Shown: one piece after another, positions 38,475 through 47,904 of the stretch
How the letters are laid out: every line of letters begins with the position of its first letter
Numbering within the stretch: the first letter of the stretch is position 1
Assembly (NCBI GenBank): GCA_021811145.1
Contig: JAJZPN010000002.1
Location: 1 to 64,000, forward strand
DNA from: Pseudomonadota bacterium
GTDB taxonomy: Bacteria > Pseudomonadota > Gammaproteobacteria > Burkholderiales > Ferrovaceae
Length of the DNA: 64,000 nucleotides
Direction of reading: 5' to 3'
Notes under the pieces: generated by a model
What the model was told of the DNA's origin: nothing
The model's database searches: none
What the model saw: only the letters and a program-made list of their open reading frames with translations
Program-made: the position numbers and the translations under genes

Positions 38475-40145
38475 CTACTTCACAAAACGATGCATCGTGT
38501 CTTTTAAAGCAGCATTATCGGGATGTGCACTCAAACTGTTTTGCCAGATTTTTTTTGCTTCATCTTGATTATCAGATTTCCACAATACCTCACCCAAATG
38601 GGCCGCTATTTCAGGGTCTTCCTGTAACGCGTAAGCTTTTTTGAGAGCATGAAGGGCTTCTGCATTGTTACCCAAACGGTAATTTACCCATCCTAGGCTA
38701 TCTAAAATAAATGGATCATCAGGGGTGATGGTCAACGCCTTTTCTATCAAGCGTTTTGCTTCATCGAGCTTTAATCCACGCTCAGTCATACTGTAACCTA
38801 ACGCATTGTAAGCCTGCGCATAGTTAGGGCGGATAGCAATAACGCGTTTTAAATTATCTTCCACCACATCAAAACGATTTAAGCGATCAGCTAAGATCGC
38901 CTGTTCATAGAGCATGTTGACGTTCTCAGGTTGGTGTTTTAATGCATGACCTAAAAGATTATAAGCACCTTGAATATCGCCTGCGTCACGACGCATTTCT
39001 TCTTCACTGTAGGTTAACTGTTCAGCTTCTTGATCATCTTGGGGACGAAGACGATGCAGGATATCTAAACCAGATTGTAGGTCCTTTTGTTTAGCAGTAA
39101 TAATGGCCATTCTGACTTGACTATTAAAGTACTGATCACCCTCTTTAACTTGAGCATATTGATCAAGGGCCAATTGCCAATGCTTTTGGTCTTCTTCTGC
39201 TCCACCTAGATAATAATGAATCATACTAGGGTCAGCTACTCCCTTACTCAATAAATCATTAAGTTGATTCATGGCTGAACCATAATCTTTTAGTTGCAAA
39301 GTTAGCAAAGCCACAGCAAGTCTGATGTCTGTATTACGAGGATTTTTTTCAACCAAATAAGAAAACTGATCCCGCGCCTGTTTGAATTGTTTTTGATTTA
39401 CCAATTCGCGTGCGTAGCTTAATCTGACTGTTTGAGCATTAGGATACTGATTAAGATACTGTTGATAGAAATCGAGTGCATCTTGAGGACGCGTATGGCC
39501 TAGAATTTGCCCTTTCAACATAGCTGCTTTTTCAGAATCACCTTTAATATCGAGTAGATGATTGACCGCTGATAACGCATCATCAGTTTGCCCCGCTTGA
39601 AAAGCCGTAATGGCTAATAAGTATTGGGCTGCGGGACTTTGATCATACTCATCAGTAATATTTTGTACTAACTTGTAAGATTGATTGGCGTCATGCATTT
39701 GTACAATAGGCGGCGTGAGACCATCAAACATCTCATCAACCCCTTTAGGGTTGGTTGCTAACCAATCTTTAATGGTCTTAGCCAAATCTTCTTGAGCCAC
39801 ATTAGTAAACAGTAATGCCGACAAAATTTGATGCGCTTCAGGTGCGTTAGGCTCTTCTGTCAACCATAAATCCAAGGTGTTCAAAGCCGCAGGATATTGT
39901 TTCGCATAAAGGGCCATTTCGGTGGCACGTTGAGCAATACGCGGATCTTTCGTGTCTTTAGCAAGCTCAGTCATTTCACCGATGGCAATATCAAACTGCC
40001 CTCGCTGAGCAGCAATTTCACCTAAAAAGAACTCAAACATTCTTTTCGAAGTCAGTTCATTGTTAGGGGTATCAAGGGCAAATACAGGAGTAACAAAAGT
40101 GGTTAAAGCGAGTGTGGCTAATAAGCCTTTTTTCCAAAAGCGCAT
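38475..40145 (-). CDS. Periplasmic TPR-repeat protein
   Basis: A 556-aa protein with a signal peptide (residues 1-23, cleavage after VFA) and many tetratricopeptide repeats over nearly its whole length, clearest at YAQAYNALGYSMTERG and PFILDSLGWVNYRLGN. In betaproteobacteria such a protein usually precedes lolB-ispE. It probably acts as a scaffold in envelope assembly, but no partner is visible. No catalytic domain was seen. Confidence 0.85.
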   Translation of the reverse strand: MRFWKKGLLATLALTTFVTPVFALDTPNNELTSKRMFEFFLGEIAAQRGQFDIAIGEMTELAKDTKDPRIAQRATEMALYAKQYPAALNTLDLWLTEEPNAPEAHQILSALLFTNVAQEDLAKTIKDWLATNPKGVDEMFDGLTPPIVQMHDANQSYKLVQNITDEYDQSPAAQYLLAITAFQAGQTDDALSAVNHLLDIKGDSEKAAMLKGQILGHTRPQDALDFYQQYLNQYPNAQTVRLSYARELVNQKQFKQARDQFSYLVEKNPRNTDIRLAVALLTLQLKDYGSAMNQLNDLLSKGVADPSMIHYYLGGAEEDQKHWQLALDQYAQVKEGDQYFNSQVRMAIITAKQKDLQSGLDILHRLRPQDDQEAEQLTYSEEEMRRDAGDIQGAYNLLGHALKHQPENVNMLYEQAILADRLNRFDVVEDNLKRVIAIRPNYAQAYNALGYSMTERGLKLDEAKRLIEKALTITPDDPFILDSLGWVNYRLGNNAEALHALKKAYALQEDPEIAAHLGEVLWKSDNQDEAKKIWQNSLSAHPDNAALKDTMHRFVK

Positions 40146-40161
40146 GTAATAAAACTCCCCG

Positions 40162-40425
<264 letters not shown>

Positions 40426-40926
40426 TTATTCACTTCCTTTCTGCAACAGTTCTATTTTTTCCTGAAGAGCAAGAATCACCGGAGGACTCACAAATTGACT
40501 CACATCCCCTTTCAATAAGGCGATTTCTCTTACTATCGTTGATGAAACAAACATAAATTGATCAGACGGAGTCAAGAATAATGTTTCGACATCAGGATGG
40601 AGTCGACGGTTCATTCCTGCCATTTGAAATTCAAAATCAAAATCTGATACTGCCCTTAAGCCACGTAAAATCACGTTGGCTTCATTGACTTTCAAAAAAT
40701 CAGCAAGTAACCCAGAAAATCCCTCTACTCGCACATTATCAAGGTGGCTTAAGCAATTACGTGCTAATTTAACGCGCTCATCCAAGGTGAAAAGTGGTCG
40801 TTTATTGCGGCTATCAGCAATCGCCACAATCACCTCCCCAAACAAATTGGATCCACGGCGAATCAAATCTTCATGGCCTAGTGTCAACGGATCAAAAGTA
40901 CCTGCATATACTGCCTTGGTTTTCAT
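40426..40926 (-). CDS. coaD: Phosphopantetheine adenylyltransferase
   Basis: It makes dephospho-CoA from phosphopantetheine and ATP. It is a nucleotidyltransferase of 166 aa with the (H/T)xGH motif in [26 protein letters not shown] and the ISSTxxR-like end motif [10 protein letters not shown]. The next step, CoaE, is encoded at 51620-52234 in this same window. Confidence 0.97.
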   Translation of the reverse strand: MKTKAVYAGTFDPLTLGHEDLIRRGSNLFGEVIVAIADSRNKRPLFTLDERVKLARNCLSHLDNVRVEGFSGLLADFLKVNEANVILRGLRAVSDFDFEFQMAGMNRRLHPDVETLFLTPSDQFMFVSSTIVREIALLKGDVSQFVSPPVILALQEKIELLQKGSE

Positions 40927-40935
40927 GTAGTAATC

Positions 40936-41484
40936 CTATTTTTCCTGCAATAATTGGTATTGTACTTGACCTGCTTGAGCTTGTTTTATTACTTGCCACC
41001 GATCATCAAAGCTGACCCCCTTGGGTGATTCACAATAAATTATCCCATGGGGAGCCAACTTTGTTTTAACTAAACGTAAAAGGCTGGCATAGTCAGTTTT
41101 GGTAAAAGGTGGATCTAAAAAGATAATATCGTACACCCCAACATGACTATTTATCCACTGCCAACTATCCTGAGCGAGTATTGTGGCGTTATCAGCGTTC
41201 AGTTTTGTTGTATTAGCTCTTAACGCTTGCACCGAATAACGATTTTCTTCAACAAAATCAACGTGTTGAGCTCCCCTTGATAACGCTTCAAAACCTAAAG
41301 CGCCACTGCCAGCAAAGAGATCTAAGCAGGTTTTATCTGTTAAGGTTTGCCCCAACCAATTAAAAACGGTTTCACGAACACGGTTAGGAGTCGGCCTCAA
41401 ATCCTCAATACCAGAGAACTCGAGCCATCGACCGCGCCATTTACCCCCAATAATTTTAACTTTTCCCTTGTTTCCCTTGAGCAT
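40936..41484 (-). CDS. rsmD: 16S rRNA (guanine-966-N2)-methyltransferase RsmD
   Basis: A SAM-dependent methylase of 16S rRNA. Motifs: IIGGKWRGR near the start, RPTPNRVRETVFNWL, CLDLFAGSGALGFEALSRGA (SAM) and catalytic DPPF. I chose ATG at 41484 (182 aa). The frame is open to 41532, which is the first base of ftsY on the other strand, leaving no room for promoters. It is divergent from ftsY, the standard arrangement. Confidence 0.93.
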   Translation of the reverse strand: MLKGNKGKVKIIGGKWRGRWLEFSGIEDLRPTPNRVRETVFNWLGQTLTDKTCLDLFAGSGALGFEALSRGAQHVDFVEENRYSVQALRANTTKLNADNATILAQDSWQWINSHVGVYDIIFLDPPFTKTDYASLLRLVKTKLAPHGIIYCESPKGVSFDDRWQVIKQAQAGQVQYQLLQEK

Positions 41485-41531
41485 AGATCGGGTAAAATCT
41501 CTTTTTAGCCTAATAAAGCTTCTATTATCCA

Positions 41532-42491
41532 ATGTTTAGTTTTTTTAAGAAATCACCTAAAGAAAATACTTCTCCAGCTCCTACGCAAGAGGGCTGGTTA
41601 ACACGCCTTAAAAGCGGCTTAAAAAAAACCCGCGACAATCTACAAAACAAAGTTAGTGGGCTATTTACCGGCCGCTTAAATGACGAATGGTTTAACGAAT
41701 TGGAAGAAGCTCTGATTCTAGCTGACGTAGGCGTTAAAACAGCTCAGCTACTAATAAAGAATCTCAAAATTAAGGCCAAAGAAGAACGGGTTGAAGAGGC
41801 GGCAGAGTTAAAGCCTTTACTGCGTTCCATGCTTATTGATTTACTCTCGCCTCTAGAAAGATCTTTTGATCCAGATCGAGCAAAGCCTTTTGTTTTGGTT
41901 TTTGCTGGCGTCAATGGTGCTGGAAAAACCACATCGATTGGAAAACTGGCTCAACACCTTAAAAATCATCATTACAGCGTTTTATTAGCGGCAGGGGACA
42001 CCTTTAGAGCAGCAGCTGTTGCTCAATTGGTTGCTTGGGGTGAAAGAAATCAAGTGGATGTGATTACTCAAGAAAAAGGAGACTCTGCGGCAGTCATATT
42101 TGACGCCATCCAAGCTGCTAAAGCAAGGCAAATAGATGTGGTGCTGGCCGATACCGCAGGTCGTCTCCCCACGCAATTACATCTTATGGAAGAAATCAAA
42201 AAAGTAAAACGAGTCATAGCCAAGGCTGACCCTAGTGCACCCCATGAGGTGATTTTAGTCCTTGATGCCAATACTGGACAAAACGCCATTACTCAAGTTA
42301 AAGCTTTTGATGAAGCGTTACAGTTAACTGGTTTGATTATAACCAAACTAGATGGTACAGCCCGTGGTGGAGTGGTGGCGGCAATTGCAGGGGAATGTCC
42401 AAAACCGATATTATTTATTGGAGTAGGGGAACAACTAGATGATATGCAGCCCTTTTCAGCCAACTCATTTGTGGATGCATTAATAGAATGA
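41532..42491 (+). CDS. ftsY: Signal recognition particle receptor FtsY
   Basis: The SRP receptor GTPase (319 aa) that docks Ffh-ribosome complexes at the membrane. A short basic N-terminus leads into the N domain and G domain: GVNGAGKTTSIGKLA (P-loop), DTFRAAAVAQL, DTAGRLPT and TKLDGTARGG. The long acidic A domain of E. coli is missing, as in many bacteria. Its partner Ffh is encoded at 55133-56488. It overlaps ftsE by 4 bases. Confidence 0.96.
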   Translation: MFSFFKKSPKENTSPAPTQEGWLTRLKSGLKKTRDNLQNKVSGLFTGRLNDEWFNELEEALILADVGVKTAQLLIKNLKIKAKEERVEEAAELKPLLRSMLIDLLSPLERSFDPDRAKPFVLVFAGVNGAGKTTSIGKLAQHLKNHHYSVLLAAGDTFRAAAVAQLVAWGERNQVDVITQEKGDSAAVIFDAIQAAKARQIDVVLADTAGRLPTQLHLMEEIKKVKRVIAKADPSAPHEVILVLDANTGQNAITQVKAFDEALQLTGLIITKLDGTARGGVVAAIAGECPKPILFIGVGEQLDDMQPFSANSFVDALIE

Positions 42492-43177
42492 TTCGATTTG
42501 AACAAGTTAGTTACACCTATCCTTCAGGGTATGAAGCATTAAAAGAATTAAGTTGCGACATCGCCGCGGGCGAACGTGTCAACTTAATTGGTAAAACAGG
42601 ATCTGGTAAAACCACCTTTATCATGCTTATCTTAGGCATGATGCCAGCCACAAAAGGACGTATTACTGTTCTTGATCAATTAGCAAACCGAATGAATCAA
42701 TCACAATTAGCCCATCTTAGACGAAAAATAGGATTGGCGGCGCGCTGGGTACCCTTAATTAATCATCTGAGTGCATTAGAAAACATCATTCAACCACTAT
42801 TAATAGCGGGAGCCTCACGGTCAGCCGCAGAAAAAAAAGGGCGGCAAATTTTATCTGATTTAGAATTAGGACATCGCTATCGTGATAGGGTAGCCACGTT
42901 TTCAGATACTGAGTACAGTAAATTACTGATTGCCCGGGCAATCATTCACCAACCTTCTTTATTACTTATTGATGATGCGCTTGATTATCTTGATAGCGAT
43001 ACCACCAAACAGATTGAAACACTCATTCACGATTGCCATCAACAGGGTTTAACCGTTATTGAGTGCAACAACAATAGCCTACACTCCCCATCCCCTCTTC
43101 ACGTGAGAACAATAGAGCTGATGGACTCTCAGTTGACTGATGAGACTGAACATTTACTTTTTGACATTGCACCATGA
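42488..43177 (+). CDS. ftsE: Cell-division protein FtsE with degenerate ATPase motifs
   Basis: This 229-aa protein is FtsE by position (ftsY-ftsE-ftsX) and by end-to-end similarity, opening MIRFEQVSYTYPSGYEAL. Walker A is intact (GKTGSGKTT, 35-43). The other motifs are changed: the Q-loop FQ is AAR (84-86), the signature LSGGE is FSDTE (138-142), the Walker B glutamate is D163 (LLLIDDALD), and the H-loop histidine is N195. The frame is undamaged, so it is selected for but may bind ATP without normal hydrolysis. It overlaps ftsX by 4 bases. Confidence 0.88.
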   Translation: MIRFEQVSYTYPSGYEALKELSCDIAAGERVNLIGKTGSGKTTFIMLILGMMPATKGRITVLDQLANRMNQSQLAHLRRKIGLAARWVPLINHLSALENIIQPLLIAGASRSAAEKKGRQILSDLELGHRYRDRVATFSDTEYSKLLIARAIIHQPSLLLIDDALDYLDSDTTKQIETLIHDCHQQGLTVIECNNNSLHSPSPLHVRTIELMDSQLTDETEHLLFDIAP

Positions 43178-44079
43178 TACTACCTACTTCATCCTCATTA
43201 ATTCAATTCAACCATATCATTAGAAAAACTCGTTTTAATGTGGTTTTTTTAATGCTATCCATGGCGCTATGTTTTGCTTTTATATTAAGTGCATTACATT
43301 TGTCTCGTTACTATGACAACTACACTAAAGACGTTTTAGCTAACATTCATACCGTTATTTTTGTGAATACCTCAGCCACAGCAAAAGACGTCACCGCGCT
43401 CCAAACTTCAATTAATCAGTCACCTGATGTACTAAAGACAGAATTAATTAGCAAAGAGACGGGGTTGGCTCAATTAAAACACGATAGCAATCTCACTGAT
43501 ATTCTCTCTCACGTTAATACCAATCCACTACCTGATGCATTGATCGTGACTATTAAAGCGTCATCAGTACAAGAGTTAAACCTATTACTAAAAAGTTGGC
43601 AGAACAATCCTCTTATCCATAAAGTTAATATTGACTTGCCTTGGATTGAGAGAACTATTCAATCTCGAGACTTTATTCATCATTTACTCATGCTCTTCAT
43701 TACCATAATGGCAGTGTTATTTATCACACTATCGATCAGTTCAATTCGTCACTATTACTTACACTCTAACGAAGAACGTTATGTAGCAACCTGTCTTGGA
43801 ACAACTCGTATAGAGTTAATCTTACCAATGATAGAGATCATTGTTTTAGAGTCTATAATCGTTACTGGTTTAGGTATGTTAGCAAGTTGGGCTATTTTAA
43901 AGGGATTAGATCAAGGACTTCGTAACGTGTTTTATAGTCACCTTGTTTCCAATCAAAGCCTTTTTAGTGGACGTCTTTTTTTAACTGCTGGCCTTGTGTT
44001 ATTGATTACCAATATAGTTCTAACCGTTGTAATCGGTTTCGCCACTCGCATTAACACCCAGTCAATGAGCCATCGTTAA
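43174..44079 (+). CDS. ftsX: Cell-division membrane protein FtsX
   Basis: The membrane partner of FtsE (301 aa), which relays to septal amidases through EnvC. One helix near residues 22-45 is followed by the periplasmic domain (ELISKETGLAQL and NPLPDALIV are the family's), then three C-terminal helices. The conserved cytoplasmic coupling motif (normally GATDxFIRRPF) here reads GTTRIELILPM, diverged like FtsE's motifs. Its 3' end overlaps the convergent cfa-like gene by 29 bases. Confidence 0.87.
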   Translation: MILPTSSSLIQFNHIIRKTRFNVVFLMLSMALCFAFILSALHLSRYYDNYTKDVLANIHTVIFVNTSATAKDVTALQTSINQSPDVLKTELISKETGLAQLKHDSNLTDILSHVNTNPLPDALIVTIKASSVQELNLLLKSWQNNPLIHKVNIDLPWIERTIQSRDFIHHLLMLFITIMAVLFITLSISSIRHYYLHSNEERYVATCLGTTRIELILPMIEIIVLESIIVTGLGMLASWAILKGLDQGLRNVFYSHLVSNQSLFSGRLFLTAGLVLLITNIVLTVVIGFATRINTQSMSHR

Positions 44080-45340
44080 GTGTTTTTCGCCATTCAGGTT
44101 TAACCAGTTTCATGTGCACCACATCAATATCGCGTTCCATGAATCCTGCTTCGCAGTAGTTTAAATAGAATTGCCATTTGCGAATAAAGTGCTGATCAAA
44201 GCCCAGCTTTTGTATAGTTTCTTGCTGACTTAAAAACCTGTCAGCCCAACAATTTAACGTCTTTGCATAGTGACGACCGAAAGTACTTAAATCACTCAAC
44301 AACAAATCAGTATGTGCTACGGTAACTCTTAACATTTCACTGATACTAGGGAGAAAGCCGCCTGGGAAAATATATTTCTGAATAAAATCAACTTCACCTA
44401 GTGCTTGTTGGTAACGTCTGTCATTAATTGTGATTGCTTGTAGCAACATAATACCGTTGGGTTTTAGAAGGCGTGAGCATTGCTCAAAGTAAACAGGTAA
44501 GAATTCAGCGCCTACTGCTTCAATCATTTCTATTGAAACAAGCTTGGTGAAAGACCCCTCAAGATCACGATAATCCTTTAATTGAACCTCTACTAAATGC
44601 GCCACTCCCCACTCTTCTATGCGCTTTAACACAAACTGATACTGCTCTTGTGAAATAGTTACTGTGGTGACACGACAACCATACTGTTTAGCTGCATAGC
44701 AGGCAAAACCACCCCAACCACTACCAATTTCCAGTAGGTGATCAAACTCATTGAGCTCTAACTGTTCGGCCAATATACGACACTTATTCCATGAAGCTTG
44801 TTCGAGCGTATTATCCGCGGAATCAAAATAGGCACTCGAGTAAAACATAGAAGGGTCAAGCCATAACTGATAAAACTCATTACCTAAATCATAGTGCTCT
44901 GCGATATTTTTGCGACTCCCCACCTTACTATTACGTCTTAAATAGTGCTGGATACTGCGTATTGGATAACTTAAGCGTGCCCATCCTTTTTCCATTTGAT
45001 CTAAAACAGACCGATTTTTTAAAATAATCCTTAGCAGTTGGGTTAAATCGTAGCAATCCCAATACCCTTCCATAAAGGCTTCACCGGCACCAACACTCCC
45101 GCCAATAAACAAAGCTTGCCAAAATCGAACATCATGCACGTGCACAATACATTCATGCTCATTCTCTTCGCGACCAAAACTCCATTCCTGTTGTACCTCA
45201 TCGATTAAGGTTATTCGCCCATAAACCAATGAAGACAATAAATTAATCACCGTTTTTTTTGCAAATCGATCAAGCCACGACATCTTTTTTCGATTTGACA
45301 CATTTGGAAATAATGAGGGGATACGCTCGGTTGTAGACAT
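44051..45340 (-). CDS. cfa: Cfa-family fatty-acyl methyltransferase
   Basis: A SAM-dependent methyltransferase (429 aa) acting on unsaturated acyl chains of phospholipids. The SAM motif is LLEIGSGWGGFACYAAKQYGC; conserved active-site stretches are NIAEHYDLGNEFYQLWLDPSMFYSSA (shortened here to its ends) and EMIEAVG, and YIFPGGFLPS. It is the distal gene of the FAD-oxidase, DUF1365 and lipocalin run, so it may act in that pathway (for example UfaM-like) rather than as a plain cyclopropane synthase. Both remain possible. Confidence 0.85.
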   Translation of the reverse strand: MSTTERIPSLFPNVSNRKKMSWLDRFAKKTVINLLSSLVYGRITLIDEVQQEWSFGREENEHECIVHVHDVRFWQALFIGGSVGAGEAFMEGYWDCYDLTQLLRIILKNRSVLDQMEKGWARLSYPIRSIQHYLRRNSKVGSRKNIAEHYDLGNEFYQLWLDPSMFYSSAYFDSADNTLEQASWNKCRILAEQLELNEFDHLLEIGSGWGGFACYAAKQYGCRVTTVTISQEQYQFVLKRIEEWGVAHLVEVQLKDYRDLEGSFTKLVSIEMIEAVGAEFLPVYFEQCSRLLKPNGIMLLQAITINDRRYQQALGEVDFIQKYIFPGGFLPSISEMLRVTVAHTDLLLSDLSTFGRHYAKTLNCWADRFLSQQETIQKLGFDQHFIRKWQFYLNYCEAGFMERDIDVVHMKLVKPEWRKTLNDGSLTGC

Positions 45341-45361
45341 AATAAATAAACTCGATCTATT

Positions 45362-46102
45362 TCACGGATGTGAGTAAAAGGGGGTTCTCTTAAGCCATAA
45401 TTTAAGTGCCTGCCAGTAAATAGCAAACACCACTTTCCATGACATAAGAGGAAAATGTAGTAGAGTGCGAATAAGCTGTTTTTGGGTAAAAGGATGTCTC
45501 TTTAAAACGAGAGTGGCATCAAATACCTTATCTTCTTGCCAATTTTCCATATGCACAAAGAGCGTCTCTTCAGGGGCTGATACACGAAAGAGATAATTCA
45601 TATTCATGGGTAAAAATGGCGACACATGAAACTCTTTGTTATGTTTGAGAGTATATTTATGTCGCGTCCTTTCTTCTTCATGAATAGGAAGTACATAAAT
45701 ATGTTTTTCTAACCAGGGGGTATTACTGACTTCAGCCACGATTGTACACAGTTGATTGTCTGTTTTGCTATAGGCATAGTACAGACTAACTGGATTGAAT
45801 CCCATACCCAAATAGCGCGGATGAGTTAGCTGTCTTATTGCACCAATATTTGTCATTCCAGTTCGCTCTATAATGACTTTTTTTACTTCATCATAAAGAG
45901 AGTGACTAGGATCTCCCAAGTAGTCTTGCCGTCGCCACTGTAGCCAATTAAAACCGCGTATTGAGAAACAGCGATGTTGAGCGGCCAATTCATCCAGTTC
46001 TTGCAGGTCAAAATACATCATTGATACTTGATAATTAAAATGGTGCGCTACAGGAGAGTAACGCCTATGCCTTACCCAACCTGTATAAATGGCACTATTC
46101 AT
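45362..46102 (-). CDS. DUF1365 family protein
   Basis: A 246-aa protein of the DUF1365 family, almost always encoded beside an FAD amine-oxidase-like protein and a Cfa-like methylase. Family sequences: YTGWVRHRRYSPVAHHFNYQ, PRYLGMGFNPVSLYY and YLFRVSAP. It overlaps the oxidase gene by 8 bases. No catalytic motif is known. A helper role in acyl-chain modification is inferred from the constant company. Confidence 0.87.
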   Translation of the reverse strand: MNSAIYTGWVRHRRYSPVAHHFNYQVSMMYFDLQELDELAAQHRCFSIRGFNWLQWRRQDYLGDPSHSLYDEVKKVIIERTGMTNIGAIRQLTHPRYLGMGFNPVSLYYAYSKTDNQLCTIVAEVSNTPWLEKHIYVLPIHEEERTRHKYTLKHNKEFHVSPFLPMNMNYLFRVSAPEETLFVHMENWQEDKVFDATLVLKRHPFTQKQLIRTLLHFPLMSWKVVFAIYWQALKLWLKRTPFYSHP

Positions 46103-47351
46103 CGTCGCGTGTTACCAAGGATTTAACAGCTGCAATAGCACTCACCACGCCATCCTCGTGAAAGCCATTGGCCCACCAAGCACCACAGTAATAGGTATTA
46201 TTCTGCGCATTAATCTTATGGTGTTGTTTCTTTGCCCATTCGCCTTGTACTGTAAATAAAGGATGTTCGTAATGGATCTTTTTGATAATTTTTTGTGGAT
46301 CAATCAGATGAGTGGCATTAAGCGTGACACACAACTCACGATCAATGGCTAAATTTTGTAGCCTATTCATGTGATAAGTGAGTATTGTCTGATGTGGGTT
46401 AGCTTTATCAATTCGATAATTCCACGAAGCCCAAGTACGTTTGTGACGCGGTAATAGCGATGCATCATAATGAAGAACGGCTTCATTGGCTTGATAAGGG
46501 ATTGCGGATAAGACCCTTTGCTCCCATTCAGTTGGGTGAGCAAGTAAAGAAAGCGCTTGCTGACTGTGACAAGCCAATACCACTTTATCAAATTGCTCTA
46601 TGCCATCTTTTGTATAAATCGTTACCTTATCGTGTTGACGGTCAATTCTCGTTACTGGGGTTGTTAATCGTATTGCGTTGTTGAAGGGTGCAATAATTTT
46701 TTTAACATAAGCAAAAGATCCTCCCTGAATCACTTTCCATTGCGGTTGATCATTAACGGTAAGTAAACCGTGGTTGGCAAAAAAGCGAATAAAAAAACGA
46801 GCAGGAAAACTGTACATATCCTTAATTGATGTGGACCATATAGCTGAGCCCATTGGTAAAATATAGTACTGTCTAAACCAATCGCTATATTTAAACTGAT
46901 CAAGATACTCGCCTAAAGTCAGCTCTTCACTGTTGTCGTTAAGCCATACTAGGGCGTGTTGATTAAAGCGCAGTATTTCTCTTAACATACCCAAGAATTG
47001 TATATTGACTATATTTCTTCTTTGGCTAAAGAGCGTATTGAGATTGGTTCCTGCATATTCAAAATTGTCTTGTGGACTCATCACAGAAAAACTCATGACA
47101 CTGTTTTCTACAGGCACGTTAAGTTCTTCAAGTAATTTGACGAAATAGGGATAATTTCTGTCATTGTGAACAATAAAACCTGTATCTACAAAACAGTGTT
47201 GATCTGGTCTATCTCCCCAATGTAATTCATGCGTATGGACATGGCCACCAACATACTCTTCTTTTTCAAAAATAGTGAGCTCATGGTGTTTATGTAAAAG
47301 ATGAGCGGCCATCAACCCTGATATGCCTGTTCCGACAACAGCAATTTTCAT
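46095..47351 (-). CDS. FAD-dependent amine-oxidase-like oxidoreductase (desaturase-like)
   Basis: A 418-aa flavoprotein. The FAD motif is at the start (VGTGISGLMAAHLL), followed by FEKEEYVGGHVHTH. FADTGF-like CFVDTGFIVHN and WANGFHEDGVVSA close the fold. It belongs to the group called NAD/FAD-binding amine oxidases, one member of which (UfaD) desaturates methylated acyl chains in the Rhodobacter furan-fatty-acid pathway. The gene overlaps both DUF1365 and, by 4 bases, the lipocalin gene. Confidence 0.87.
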   Translation of the reverse strand: MKIAVVGTGISGLMAAHLLHKHHELTIFEKEEYVGGHVHTHELHWGDRPDQHCFVDTGFIVHNDRNYPYFVKLLEELNVPVENSVMSFSVMSPQDNFEYAGTNLNTLFSQRRNIVNIQFLGMLREILRFNQHALVWLNDNSEELTLGEYLDQFKYSDWFRQYYILPMGSAIWSTSIKDMYSFPARFFIRFFANHGLLTVNDQPQWKVIQGGSFAYVKKIIAPFNNAIRLTTPVTRIDRQHDKVTIYTKDGIEQFDKVVLACHSQQALSLLAHPTEWEQRVLSAIPYQANEAVLHYDASLLPRHKRTWASWNYRIDKANPHQTILTYHMNRLQNLAIDRELCVTLNATHLIDPQKIIKKIHYEHPLFTVQGEWAKKQHHKINAQNNTYYCGAWWANGFHEDGVVSAIAAVKSLVTRDDE

Positions 47352-47881
47352 TGTTTAGTCCAAACCTGAGGTACCTTCTCCAGCTTATCTGTGTTGTATC
47401 CCCACTGTTGTATGAGTTTTTTCATTTCTTGATAAGTAGAATCTGATAGGTGAGGAGTTCTTGACATGACCCATACATAATCCCGCTTTTCTCGCCCCAC
47501 AATAACTAAAGAATAATCTGGAGCCAAATACACGATTCGATAATCGGCTTTAATTGGCCAAATAAATTGCATATCCCATTTGGCATGACTGGCATCCTTG
47601 ATAAATGCTTTTCCTGTCATGGTTTTTTGTGGTCCTTGGGGACCATCAATGTGATAAGTGAACACCGTACCAACGGTACCATCTTGATTGAGGTGATATG
47701 TTTCGATCGCGTTACTAATGTCTTTTTCTAAAAAAGTGGGAATACTTGCAATCACATACCAGCTCCCCATAAATTTATTGAGATCAACTTGATCTACAGT
47801 AGACATGGGTGGATGGATGGTTTGCTGACAGCCTGCAAGCATCAGTAACCCACTTAACCACAAGGTTAACTTTGACGACAT
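47348..47881 (-). CDS. blc: Bacterial lipocalin (Blc-like lipoprotein)
   Basis: An outer-membrane lipocalin (177 aa). The lipobox is LMLAGC (cysteine near residue 18). The family G-x-W motif is MGSWYVIASIPTFLEKD, and the barrel sequences IFWPIKADYRIVYLA-like and YVWVMSRTPHLS follow. ATG at 47881 has AAGGG upstream. The TTG at 47902, also in frame, is less likely. Lipocalins bind lipids, so it fits a set of genes that modify membrane acyl chains. It is 23 bases downstream of the TetR gene. Confidence 0.92.
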   Translation of the reverse strand: MSSKLTLWLSGLLMLAGCQQTIHPPMSTVDQVDLNKFMGSWYVIASIPTFLEKDISNAIETYHLNQDGTVGTVFTYHIDGPQGPQKTMTGKAFIKDASHAKWDMQFIWPIKADYRIVYLAPDYSLVIVGREKRDYVWVMSRTPHLSDSTYQEMKKLIQQWGYNTDKLEKVPQVWTKQ

Positions 47882-47904
47882 GATTTTCCCTTTAACGGGC
47901 AAGA

